Notes under the pieces: model-generated
Told to the model about the DNA's origin: nothing
The model's input: the letters and a program-made list of their open reading frames with translations, nothing else
Database searches by the model: none
Program-made: the position numbers and the translations under genes
DNA from: Firmicutes bacterium UBA5388
GTDB taxonomy: Bacteria > Bacillota > UBA4882 > UBA10575
Direction of reading: 5' to 3'
Assembly: GCA_002409975.1 (NCBI GenBank)
Contig: DHOO01000137.1
Span: 1 to 24,363, forward strand
DNA: 24,363 bases
Shown: one piece after another, positions 15,928 to 22,926 of the stretch
Numbering within the stretch: the stretch's first letter is position 1
How the letters are laid out: each line of letters opens with the position of its first letter

Positions 15928-15971
15928 TTCATTGTTACCTCTTACTTTTATTATTCCACAGAATCTCATAT

Positions 15972-16014
15972 AAAAAAAGAACCACAGGTTAACTATTTCC
16001 GTCGCTCTGTGGTT
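15972..16014 (-). terminator. Rho-independent terminator after the TolB-like gene
   Basis: AACCACAG / CTGTGGTT (15980-15987 with 16007-16014, 19-base loop) then C and seven T on the minus strand. It separates the murB unit from the regulator-aminotransferase unit. Confidence 0.85.
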
Positions 16015-16049
16015 GCCGGTTATTTCCTAACTATTTAGAGGGCCACCCT

Positions 16050-17075
16050 TCAATCCTTGATCGCATATTTCCGCCATTCTAGAATCCAAGCCGCCGGTCG
16101 GTTATCGCGGAAACTGAAAAAAACCAATCTATCCCCATCTGGGCTCCAACAGGGAGGTCCCCCATTAAGGCTAACCCCATCGGTAATTCGCAGCCGTTCT
16201 CCGGTTTTAAGATCTAAGATAAACAAACTCCCCCGATCGCGAATCACCTTAACTTCCGCTCCATCATTGCCCCGGGTTGAAATGTAAGCTAAATATCTGC
16301 CGGTAGGTGAAACCACAGGATGTCTATTATCATTCCCATCATCGAGCAACGAGCTATGCTCACCCGTGCTGGGATCATACACCCAGACACTTCCCTGGTC
16401 AAGACCCCAACACTCTTCGGATTGGCTCTCTGTTTTTACCAAAGTTTTGCGCGGTTTTAGTAAAGTATAATAAATTTGATTGTTACTTCCCCAGTTTGGA
16501 GTAGCAATAAACCCTTGGCTTTTTGCCAAGAGGGTCTTTAAACCGGCGCCATTTTTTTTAATCGTCAGTAAAGAAGAAGAATATAAACCTTCTCCCCGGA
16601 CAAAGAGAATATTTTCACCATCGGGAGACCAGGTCGGATCACGATCCTCACGACCGGAAGTAAGCCGTAAGCCTTCCCCTGAAGGAAAAGCCTTCCACCA
16701 GATTGCTGTCTTCATCTCAGGTTGAGAAGAAGTGGGCGCCGTCTTTCTCACCATGACAACTCCGCTACCATCAGGAGCCCATTTAGGCGCTGAATCGATT
16801 AAAGTTCCGGTTCCGGTCCATAACACCGGGGACGTATCCGGTCGTAAACGAGACAACCAGATCCGCATCTTAGTCCCTTCTTCTCCTTCTTGTTTTCCGG
16901 CAAAGACAATCCGTTCATCACTCGACCAATCCAGACTCCAGACATCATACTCACTAGGTAATAAACGTTCCGGAACCGGCTCACCCTTTTCGCTTCTTAG
17001 TGAGGGGCTAGCCGTCAAAAGCACTCCTAAAACCGGTAGTAGTAATCTAATAAATAACTTTCCCCGATTATGCAC
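16050..17075 (-). CDS. Secreted TolB-like beta-propeller protein
   Basis: 341 residues with an N-terminal signal peptide (LFIRLLLPVLGVLLTASPSL) and repeated PD40/TolB-type blades. Examples are APKWAPDGSGVVMV, RDPTWSPDGENILFV, HPVVSPTGRYLAYIS and PPCWSPDGDRLVFFSF, each with the W-S/A-P-D-G turn. This predicts a six-bladed or similar propeller acting outside the cytoplasmic membrane, usually a binding scaffold. It has no TolB N-terminal domain, so it is not Tol-Pal TolB proper. The start is GTG, with GGAGG 7 bases upstream. It follows murB by 57 bases in the same direction without a terminator and is the last gene of that unit. Confidence 0.82.
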   Translation of the reverse strand: MHNRGKLFIRLLLPVLGVLLTASPSLRSEKGEPVPERLLPSEYDVWSLDWSSDERIVFAGKQEGEEGTKMRIWLSRLRPDTSPVLWTGTGTLIDSAPKWAPDGSGVVMVRKTAPTSSQPEMKTAIWWKAFPSGEGLRLTSGREDRDPTWSPDGENILFVRGEGLYSSSLLTIKKNGAGLKTLLAKSQGFIATPNWGSNNQIYYTLLKPRKTLVKTESQSEECWGLDQGSVWVYDPSTGEHSSLLDDGNDNRHPVVSPTGRYLAYISTRGNDGAEVKVIRDRGSLFILDLKTGERLRITDGVSLNGGPPCWSPDGDRLVFFSFRDNRPAAWILEWRKYAIKD

Positions 17076-17132
17076 CTCATCCCCTCCCAGGAAATCTCTT
17101 TCGCCCTTCTCCCCTGCAGCTCCTGCAGGAAT

Positions 17133-18047
17133 TTATTCCCCGCCGAGGATTCGTATCTCCGGTTCCAACCAGAGGCCGGCTTGGTTATGGACCTCAACAC
17201 GGACTAACTCAATAAGGTCTAGAACTTCTTGCGCAGTAGCGTTTCCAATATTGACAATAAACCCAGCATGTTTCGGTGAGACTTGAGCGTTCCCCACTCT
17301 TTTCCCCTTTAATCCCGCTTCTTCTATCAACTGTCCGGCAAATTTCCCCTTAGGTCTCTTAAAAACACTCCCCGCGCTGGGATATTCCAAAGGTTGTTTA
17401 TCTTTACGTCTCCCATTAAGTTCCGCCATCTTGGCACGAATCTGAGCCTCTTCTCCCCGATTTAATTCCAACACCACTTCTAGAATAATTCCTTCTTCTT
17501 TCTGGAGACGACTAAAACGATAACCAAATTCAAGTTCTTCTTTCTTTAAAACAATAACACCGCTACCCGGACGATACACCTTCGCTTCCAGGACCACTTC
17601 CTGCATTTCGCTCCCATAAGCTCCGGCATTCATAAAAAGCGCTCCACCGATACTTCCGGGAATCCCCGAAGCAAACTCCAACCCGGTAAGATTATTCCGG
17701 GCGGCCTGTTCAGCGACAGCCGCTAAGGATGCGGCGCCGCCGGCCTTAATCCTTCTTCCTTCTACATTAATGCTACTAAAACCTTTTCCTAAACGGAGCA
17801 CAACCCCGCGTACTCCTTGATCCTTAACCAAAATATTTGTCCCCCGGCCCAACAAAAACCAGAAAACACCAACTTGTTGGCAGTATTCTACCGTCCGAGC
17901 CAATTCGTCTACAGTTTGCGCCTCGATCAATAAATCCGCCGGTCCCCCAATACGAAAAGAAGTATAACGATACATAGGTTCGTCATACTGATAACTCTCC
18001 AATTGAAGTGTAGCAATCAATTCCTCCCGCCATTTTTTTTCAGTCAT
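17133..18047 (-). CDS. murB: UDP-N-acetylenolpyruvoylglucosamine reductase
   Basis: FAD enzyme that reduces UDP-GlcNAc-enolpyruvate to UDP-MurNAc in peptidoglycan precursor synthesis. Motifs: YTSFRIGGPADLL, LGRGTNILVKDQGVRGVVL, and the FAD-binding FASGIPGSIGGALFMNAGAYG. The catalytic residues are R177 (YRFS), S227 (PSAGSVFKRP) and E297 (LEPEIRI). The serine sits in the type II arrangement (shorter enzyme, no Tyr loop). Start: three in-frame starts exist (GTG 18086, ATG 18053, ATG 18047); ATG 18047 is 9 bases after GGGAG and is favoured. Its neighbours are a TolB-like gene downstream and a repeat element upstream, not the usual mur cluster. Confidence 0.95.
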   Translation of the reverse strand: MTEKKWREELIATLQLESYQYDEPMYRYTSFRIGGPADLLIEAQTVDELARTVEYCQQVGVFWFLLGRGTNILVKDQGVRGVVLRLGKGFSSINVEGRRIKAGGAASLAAVAEQAARNNLTGLEFASGIPGSIGGALFMNAGAYGSEMQEVVLEAKVYRPGSGVIVLKKEELEFGYRFSRLQKEEGIILEVVLELNRGEEAQIRAKMAELNGRRKDKQPLEYPSAGSVFKRPKGKFAGQLIEEAGLKGKRVGNAQVSPKHAGFIVNIGNATAQEVLDLIELVRVEVHNQAGLWLEPEIRILGGE

Positions 18048-18116
18048 CGACATCCGCTCCCTTCTCGTCGCCGTCACTGGTCTCACCTTTTGCTCTCATC
18101 AAAAATGATTTACTTA

Positions 18117-18303
18117 ATCCGACGCTTTTACCTCAGCGCGCCGCTGAACATCCTTGTGCTATTCAAGATTATATTCCAACAATCAGGGAAGAATAATCCA
18201 TAGCTCGCCGCTCGTATGAATGACAGCCTTTGCCAGTCCCAGATGAAGCTTTGATTTCCGTTCTTTCATCTGCCCCAGCTTGCCAGCGTAAGCGACTACT
18301 CAG
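18117..18303 (+). repeat. Dispersed intergenic repeat, copy 2 (longest)
   Basis: Lies between divergent murB and splB. Its left half aligns with copy 1 (AATCCG.CGCTT, CAGCGCGCCG, CATCCTTG, CCAACAATC, GCTCG.CG). The middle aligns with copy 3 (CTCGTATGAAT, AGCCTTTG, ATGAA), and the right end TGCCCCAGC and GCGACTAC with both. TCAGCG/CGCTGA forms a small hairpin on the left. No open reading frame accounts for the pattern. The 18048-18412 gap is otherwise occupied only by upstream sequence of splB and murB. Confidence 0.75.
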
Positions 18304-18377
18304 GAGATAGGATGAATCAATATATGGTGGTCACATCTAGAAATAACTGAAAGTGGATAATTTCTTAATCTGGGCGC

Positions 18378-18383
18378 TATAAT
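18378..18383 (+). promoter_or_regulatory. Possible -10 box for splB
   Basis: TATAAT occurs about 30 bases upstream of the ATG, but no matching -35 box for sigma-A was found at 16-18 bases. A sporulation sigma factor promoter (as for splB in Bacillus) could not be recognised with confidence. Confidence 0.3.
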
Positions 18384-18412
18384 TATACTATTCCCGGAAA
18401 GGATATGGAAGA

Positions 18413-19438
18413 ATGAAACTTTTTATCCCAACAAGAGCTTTCTTTGAACCAGCGGCTCTTGAGTACCCATTGGGGAAAAAAATATACGAAGAACTGGTCG
18501 CCAAGGATATTCCGATCAAGATCACAACCTCCCATAATAGAGTGCTTGGTATCCCCGGCGCTACCCCCCAGATCGGTTATCGAGAAGCTAAACGCACACT
18601 GGTCGTAGGAGTCAAAAAATCCCTAAACTTTAATACCTGCCGTCCTTCGGCAGATTACGAATTTACCCTGGGAACCAGCTGTCCGGGCGGTTGCCAGTAC
18701 TGCTATCTGGCGACCACGCTCGGACGTAAACCCTATGTAAGAGTCTATGTCAATGTTGATGAAATTCTCACTGCTGTCGGTCGTTCTATCCAAAAGCATT
18801 TGCCCGCTACTACCAGCTTCGAAGTGGCTAGCACCTCAGACCCAGTCGCTGTTGAGCATCTTACCGGCTCCTTACGAAAAACCATTGCCTTTTTTGGTCG
18901 TCAGGACCATGGGAGGTTAAGAGTGGTTACAAAATTCGCCAATGTTGATAGTTTCCTTGATCTTGACCACCAAAAGCATACCAAATTCCGTTTTAGTATC
19001 AACTCCCGGTATGTAATTGAGACCTTCGAAGCCAATACCGCTTCGCTTGCCGAAAGGCTGGAAGCAGCTCGTAAAATTGCTCAAGCCGGTTATCCTTTAG
19101 GTTTTATTATTGCTCCTTTATTTATCTATGAGCATTGGCGTCAAGATTACCGATATTTACTAGAAAACCTGGCCCAAATTTTAGGTTCTACCGTCCAAAA
19201 AACTGTGAGTTTTGAATTAATCTCCCATCGTTTTACCGCTCGGGCAAAAAATATAATTCTGGAGCGTTTCCCCCACACCAAGCTAGAGATGGAGGAGAGC
19301 GCCCGTAAGTTCAAATGGGGAAAATACGGTTATGGTAAGTATCTTTATCCTCCAGAAAAACTGGAAAGTTTAAAAGATTACCTTGCGACTGAAATCAACC
19401 GCCTCTTCCCTCTAGCGGAGATCGAATATTTTATCTAG
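18413..19438 (+). CDS. splB: Spore photoproduct lyase (radical SAM)
   Basis: Repairs 5-thyminyl-5,6-dihydrothymine lesions in DNA of germinating spores using a [4Fe-4S] cluster and S-adenosylmethionine. The cluster cysteines are C90, C94 and C97 (TSCPGGCQYCYLATT), followed by GRKPYVRVYVNVDEIL. The family tyrosines Y96 and Y98 are kept. RFSINSRYVIETFE, GYPLGFIIAPLFI, FELISHRF and the end KWGKYGYGKYLYP and IEYFI match the Bacillus enzyme from memory over the full 341 residues. The hydrogen-donor cysteine of Bacillus (C141) is Ser here (S140, VASTSD), while a Cys occurs at C76. ATG start after AAAGGA. Monocistronic on the plus strand, converging on the spoIID-like gene with 4 bases between stops. 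Confidence 0.94.
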   Translation: MKLFIPTRAFFEPAALEYPLGKKIYEELVAKDIPIKITTSHNRVLGIPGATPQIGYREAKRTLVVGVKKSLNFNTCRPSADYEFTLGTSCPGGCQYCYLATTLGRKPYVRVYVNVDEILTAVGRSIQKHLPATTSFEVASTSDPVAVEHLTGSLRKTIAFFGRQDHGRLRVVTKFANVDSFLDLDHQKHTKFRFSINSRYVIETFEANTASLAERLEAARKIAQAGYPLGFIIAPLFIYEHWRQDYRYLLENLAQILGSTVQKTVSFELISHRFTARAKNIILERFPHTKLEMEESARKFKWGKYGYGKYLYPPEKLESLKDYLATEINRLFPLAEIEYFI

Positions 19439-19442
19439 CTGG

Positions 19443-20762
19443 TTACTCGCCATATTTCCTGAGCCGAACCTCATCTCCATAATAATGCCGGAGAATCTGT
19501 TTATAATTATACCCTTTCTCCGCTAAGGCCGCCGCTCCCCACTGACTGAGGCCCACTCCATGACCGGAACCTGTCCCGATAAATAATAATCGATCTGTCG
19601 GTCCCAAGTTAACCCCTTGAGTAATTTCTTCCCCTTTAATCTTCGAAGTCATTGAGACTGTTAATCTTATCTCTTGATTATTGATGGTCGCTGTTCCTAA
19701 AGAGAAACCGCTATCCTCTGTTACTCCTTCCTGAATCGCGCGTTCTTTTACTTTAAACACTCGAAAGTTAGCACTGGGAAAGGAAAATAGCCAGCGTAGC
19801 GACTCATTTTTAAATTGCTTTTCTTCCCCATTATGTTCAGAACGAAAATTAAACCCTAACCGCTGTCCTGCTTCCGAACAAGCAGGGATTACCTCTATCC
19901 CCTGCTCACCAGAGAATCCAAGAACCTTAGCCAGCTCTCCCCTGCTAAATAAATAGGCCTGTGGCCAATGAAAATTTCTCCCTTGATGATCAAAATCTTC
20001 GACCGCCCGCAGATAAGGAAGGGGGGAACCCGTCCAAACCTCCTCATTATTCCTTGTTCTTCCTCCACTACTGGAATGGTAAACGGCGTTGATCAGATCT
20101 CCTTGCCAAGTTAAAACCTCCCCCTTGCAAGCTAACACCGCTTCCTTAAAAACTGAAGAGAGCCTGGAGCCACGATAAATCTGACAATGAACCTGATCAC
20201 AAAGGTCATATTCCTGATGCTTTCCCAAACCATAAAGCGTATATGTTCTAATGGCGACAGCATTAGCTTTTAATGCTTCCACCGACCAACCGGCATAAGC
20301 TTCACAACCAAGTACCCCAACAACATACTCTTCTAACTCAAGCTCATTAAAGACTAATAAGTTTTCTGTTGGCCACAACTGAAGAGCGCCAGGATATTTC
20401 CACCCATTAATCTCAATCCCGTCACCAGGTGAACTACGCAACATTAATGGTAGTTCAGAAGAGATTCGATCTCCGCTTTCTGAAGATAATATAATCTTCC
20501 CTTTGGCCAGATGTACCTGCCATTTTACATTCGGTTTAAGTTCCCCGGTATTGACTAAGCTCCAAGAGTTAAGTTTCAGGTTGGGTTTTTGCTCCAATCT
20601 TCCCTCTTGATGATAAAAAAGCTCAACTTTTCCGGAAAATGAAAGGGAAAAAGGCGTTTCCAGAGAGAGTTTTACTGACAAACAAGGCTCGTCTGCGGCA
20701 CTCGCGCAAGTTATAAATATAAACAGAAATAAGGACGCTATTACCATAGAGCGTGCATCCAT
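19443..20762 (-). CDS. spoIID: SpoIID/LytB-domain protein (peptidoglycan lytic transglycosylase type)
   Basis: An exported protein (signal peptide MVIASLFLFIFITCASA) with a SpoIID/LytB domain, which in SpoIID cleaves glycan strands during forespore engulfment. Domain signs: VFNELELEEYVVGVLGCEAYAGWSVEAL with the putative catalytic Glu at E154; KANAVAIRTY; DLCDQVHCQIYRG, whose Cys/His/Cys resembles the metal site; YHSSSGGRTRNNEEVW; and the C-terminal GSGHGVGLSQWGAAALAEKGY and ILRHYYGD. The usual EMP after the catalytic Glu is EAY here. An approximately 115-residue N-terminal region precedes the domain. Start: ATG at 20762, 6 bases after AGAGGG, rather than TTG at 20768. SpoIID versus a vegetative paralogue cannot be decided from sequence alone. 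Confidence 0.82.
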   Translation of the reverse strand: MDARSMVIASLFLFIFITCASAADEPCLSVKLSLETPFSLSFSGKVELFYHQEGRLEQKPNLKLNSWSLVNTGELKPNVKWQVHLAKGKIILSSESGDRISSELPLMLRSSPGDGIEINGWKYPGALQLWPTENLLVFNELELEEYVVGVLGCEAYAGWSVEALKANAVAIRTYTLYGLGKHQEYDLCDQVHCQIYRGSRLSSVFKEAVLACKGEVLTWQGDLINAVYHSSSGGRTRNNEEVWTGSPLPYLRAVEDFDHQGRNFHWPQAYLFSRGELAKVLGFSGEQGIEVIPACSEAGQRLGFNFRSEHNGEEKQFKNESLRWLFSFPSANFRVFKVKERAIQEGVTEDSGFSLGTATINNQEIRLTVSMTSKIKGEEITQGVNLGPTDRLLFIGTGSGHGVGLSQWGAAALAEKGYNYKQILRHYYGDEVRLRKYGE

Positions 20763-20828
20763 TCCCAACCCTCTTTTCGTCTCTCTTTATCAACTGTACA
20801 TTAATTCTATAGTTTCTCCCTACTTCCT

Positions 20829-20850
20829 GTAGAAAGGTTAATTATTCTAC
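20829..20850. other. Short inverted repeat upstream of the spoIID-like gene
   Basis: GTAGAA / TTCTAC (20829-20834 with 20845-20850, 10-base spacer) lies 67-88 bases upstream of the start. It could be an operator but may be chance. Confidence 0.25.
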
Positions 20851-20871
20851 AAATATCTAAGGATAAGGTCG

Positions 20872-20936
20872 AGGCGCCTGGCTCTGATTCTCGGCGCCTT
20901 CTCGTGTGTGGGCGGTAGCCAGCATGAGCGACTTTA
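20872..20936 (+). repeat. Hairpin with possible decayed repeat tail (copy 4)
   Basis: AGGCGCC / GGCGCCT (20872-20878, 20893-20899) forms a 7-bp stem. Downstream, GCCAGCATGAGCGACT resembles copy 2's GCCAGCGTAAGCGACT (14 of 16). This short match could be a remnant of the dispersed repeat but is near the limit of chance. Confidence 0.35.
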
Positions 20937-20952
20937 TTCCTCTAAAAATATC

Positions 20953-20981
20953 AAAACCCGTCTTTCTTGAGAAAGACGGGT
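20953..20981 (-). terminator. Rho-independent terminator of veg
   Basis: An 11-bp perfect stem (ACCCGTCTTTC / GAAAGACGGGT, 20956-20966 with 20971-20981, loop TTGA) is followed on the minus strand by a short T run. It begins just past the veg stop. Confidence 0.88.
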
Positions 20982-20991
20982 AAAAACCCCA

Positions 20992-21261
20992 TTAATTTGT
21001 TTGCGTCCCAATTCTGGTTTCGCCGATTGAGACTTCAACTACTTCAGTCAATAAATCAGCATAACTATATGATACTCTCCGTTCTACCTGACGTTCTCGA
21101 AACTTAACTACAAAAACTTTAGGGTAAGTCTGTTCTAATATTCCATTAACTTCAAAAACTTTCTTTCTGCCGGTATTAGCTTTTAAACTGACCTCTTGGC
21201 CAACAAAGCTGTCCATATCTTTCCTAATGCGCTCTAAGATATTCGGCTCTTGTCTGGACAA
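20992..21261 (-). CDS. veg: Veg-family protein
   Basis: Small cytoplasmic protein of the Veg family (DUF1021), linked in Bacillus subtilis to biofilm matrix gene expression; its biochemical activity is not settled. The family core is clear: FVGQEVSLKANTGRKKVFE, GILEQTYPKVFVVKF and RRVSYSYADLLTEVVEV, in the same order as in Bacillus. 89 residues; the N-terminal helix NILERIRKDMDSFVG corresponds to the family's lead helix. The start is TTG at 21261, downstream of a weak AAGGATGG. It has its own two tandem strong promoters and its own terminator, so it is expressed independently of rarA and should be abundant. Confidence 0.92.
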   Translation of the reverse strand: MSRQEPNILERIRKDMDSFVGQEVSLKANTGRKKVFEVNGILEQTYPKVFVVKFRERQVERRVSYSYADLLTEVVEVSIGETRIGTQTN

Positions 21262-21296
21262 ACCTGTTCACCATCCTTCTTTTAAACCATAAGTAA

Positions 21297-21326
21297 AGTA
21301 TAGCACAGATTGTCCATTTTTGTCAA
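21297..21326 (-). promoter_or_regulatory. veg promoter P2 (proximal)
   Basis: On the minus strand a perfect TTGACA (21321-21326), 18-base spacer, and TATACT (21297-21302) preceded by TGC, an extended -10 element. Confidence 0.85.
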
Positions 21327-21334
21327 GAAAGAAA

Positions 21335-21364
21335 ATTATAGCAGATATTGATGCCTCTTGTCAA
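21335..21364 (-). promoter_or_regulatory. veg promoter P1 (distal)
   Basis: On the minus strand a perfect TTGACA (21359-21364), 18-base spacer and perfect TATAAT (21335-21340) preceded by TGC. It lies exactly 38 bases upstream of P2. An A+T-rich UP-like stretch precedes the -35. Confidence 0.9.
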
Positions 21365-21368
21365 GGAA

Positions 21369-21388
21369 TTTATAAAAATTTTTATAAA
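21369..21388. other. 20-bp perfect A+T palindrome upstream of veg P1
   Basis: TTTATAAAAA and TTTTTATAAA join as a perfect palindrome with no spacer, ending 4 bases upstream of the P1 -35 box. Its position and A/T tracts suit an UP element for RNA polymerase alpha subunits, or a protein-binding palindrome. Confidence 0.55.
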
Positions 21389-21428
21389 AACTATGTTGGA
21401 AACTTATTTGTAAGGCTATATTTATCTA

Positions 21429-22757
21429 TTATTTATTATCATCCGCTTTCCATTTTTCCAAGCGAGCTTTAATCTCTTTCTCATACCCTTCTTCGGTAGG
21501 ATGATAAAATTTCCTCCCCCTTAATTCCGCCGGAAGATACTCCTGTTTTATATAATGTCCCGGGAAGTCATGAGGGTAGAGATATCCCCGCCCATACCCC
21601 ATTTGCTGCGAACCCGGATGAGCGGCATCCCGCAGATGCATCGGGATACTTCCCTGACCAATCTTCTCCACATCACTTATTGCTTGATTAATTGCTTGAC
21701 AAGAAGCATTAGATTTCGGAGCGGTCGCTAAATAAATCACCGCTTGGGCCATGGGAATTCTTGCTTCCGGGAGACCAACCATCTCCAAGGCCTGAGCAGC
21801 AGCTACTGCTATTAATAGCGCTTGAGGATCAGCATTTCCAATATCCTCTGCGGCATGAACGATCATTCGTCTAACAATAAATTTCGGATCTTCTCCTGCT
21901 TTCAACATTTTCGCCAAATAGAAAAGGGCAGCATCGGGATCCGAACCCCGGATTGATTTAATAAAAGCAGAAATCGTATCATAATGATTCTCACCAACTT
22001 TATCATAGCGAATGACTCTTTGTTGAACAGAATCCTCAATGATCTCTGAAGTTATATGTCGTTTCCCATCAGCAGACGGTTCTGTGGTTAAGACGGCCAG
22101 CTCCAACCCGTTTAAGGCCATCCGGGCATCCCCTTCCGCCACTCTGATTAGATGGTCTAGGGCCTCAGGTTCCAAAATAACCTGATAATCCCCTAACCCT
22201 TTTTCCCGATCAGTTAGCGCCCTGGTAATTACCATTTTCATCTCCTCTTCGTTCAAGGGTAATAATCTAAAAACCCGAGAACGGGATAGAAGCGGAGAAT
22301 TCACTTCATAATATGGATTCTCTGTAGTAGCCCCAATCAAAATGATGGTGCCATCTTCTACCGCCGGTAAAAGAGCATCTTGTTGCCCTTTATTAAAACG
22401 ATGAATCTCATCGATAAAGACAACTGTTTTCTGTTGGTATAAGGAATACCTCTCTTTAGCTTCTTTAATGATCTTTCTAACCTCGGCCACCCCGGCAGAG
22501 ACAGCATTAATAGTCTCAAACTGGGCCTTAGTATACTTGGCAATTAGAAAAGCTAAGGTGGTCTTACCGGTGCCTGGAGGTCCAAAGAAAATCATCGAAG
22601 TTAATCGATCGGCTTCAATCGCTCGTCGCAATAGCCGGTTGGGGCCAATAATCTCCTGCTGACCAACAAATTCATCAAGTTCCTCCGGGCGCATCCTGGT
22701 AGCAAGGGGAGCTTCCTTTCTCCTTTGCGTCTCTCTCGCAGAACTAAATAGATCCAT
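21429..22757 (-). CDS. rarA: Replication-associated recombination protein A (AAA+ ATPase, RarA/MgsA)
   Basis: AAA+ clamp-loader-like ATPase that acts at stalled replication forks with SSB. Walker A GPPGTGKTT at about 59-67, Walker B VVFIDEIHRF at about 112-121, sensor 1 GATTENPYYEV, and the arginine-finger region PLLSRSRVF. The C-terminal tetramerisation region includes SIRGSDPDAALFYLAKML, RRMIVHAAEDIGNADPQAL and HLRDAAHPGSQQMGYGRGYLYPHDFPGHY, hallmarks of this family. About 442 residues with the ATG at 22757 (GGAGG 8 bases upstream); the upstream in-frame reading to 22811 has no support. It precedes veg, which has separate promoters. Confidence 0.96.
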   Translation of the reverse strand: MDLFSSARETQRRKEAPLATRMRPEELDEFVGQQEIIGPNRLLRRAIEADRLTSMIFFGPPGTGKTTLAFLIAKYTKAQFETINAVSAGVAEVRKIIKEAKERYSLYQQKTVVFIDEIHRFNKGQQDALLPAVEDGTIILIGATTENPYYEVNSPLLSRSRVFRLLPLNEEEMKMVITRALTDREKGLGDYQVILEPEALDHLIRVAEGDARMALNGLELAVLTTEPSADGKRHITSEIIEDSVQQRVIRYDKVGENHYDTISAFIKSIRGSDPDAALFYLAKMLKAGEDPKFIVRRMIVHAAEDIGNADPQALLIAVAAAQALEMVGLPEARIPMAQAVIYLATAPKSNASCQAINQAISDVEKIGQGSIPMHLRDAAHPGSQQMGYGRGYLYPHDFPGHYIKQEYLPAELRGRKFYHPTEEGYEKEIKARLEKWKADDNK

Positions 22758-22882
22758 CTTTCTTCCCTCCCTTTCAAAGATCATCTCCTTTATTTCTTTC
22801 CATTGTCTCATGTTTTGCCCCTAACAAGCACAATTTCTTTCCGCCCATTTTTATCTTGCCGCTACCAGTAAGTCCTTCCCTT

Positions 22883-22919
22883 ATCAAGAAAAGATCCGGC
22901 CACCGGATCTTTTCTTGAT
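22883..22919 (-). terminator. Strong hairpin terminator between the secreted-protein gene and rarA
   Basis: A 17-bp perfect stem with a 3-base loop (22883-22899 with 22903-22919). The core GATCCGG/CCGGATC is flanked by A runs on the 5' side and TTTTCTT on the 3' side, so on either strand the RNA has a U-rich 3' arm. It lies 7 bases after the upstream gene's stop. Confidence 0.8.
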
Positions 22920-22926
22920 TTCATTC

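Noticed and set aside
15928..15969. ATG at 15969 as the start of the MocR-type regulator
   Set aside because: It follows the U tract of the upstream terminator without a ribosome binding site; GTG at 15927 has AGAGG and matches the family N-terminus.
16050..17075. Tol-Pal TolB
   Set aside because: Propeller repeats are present but the TolB N-terminal domain and any tol/pal neighbours are absent.
18168..18173. ATTATA inside repeat copy 2 as a minus-strand -10 box for murB
   Set aside because: No acceptable -35 at 16-18 bases was found; TATAAT-like hexamers are common in A+T-rich spacers.
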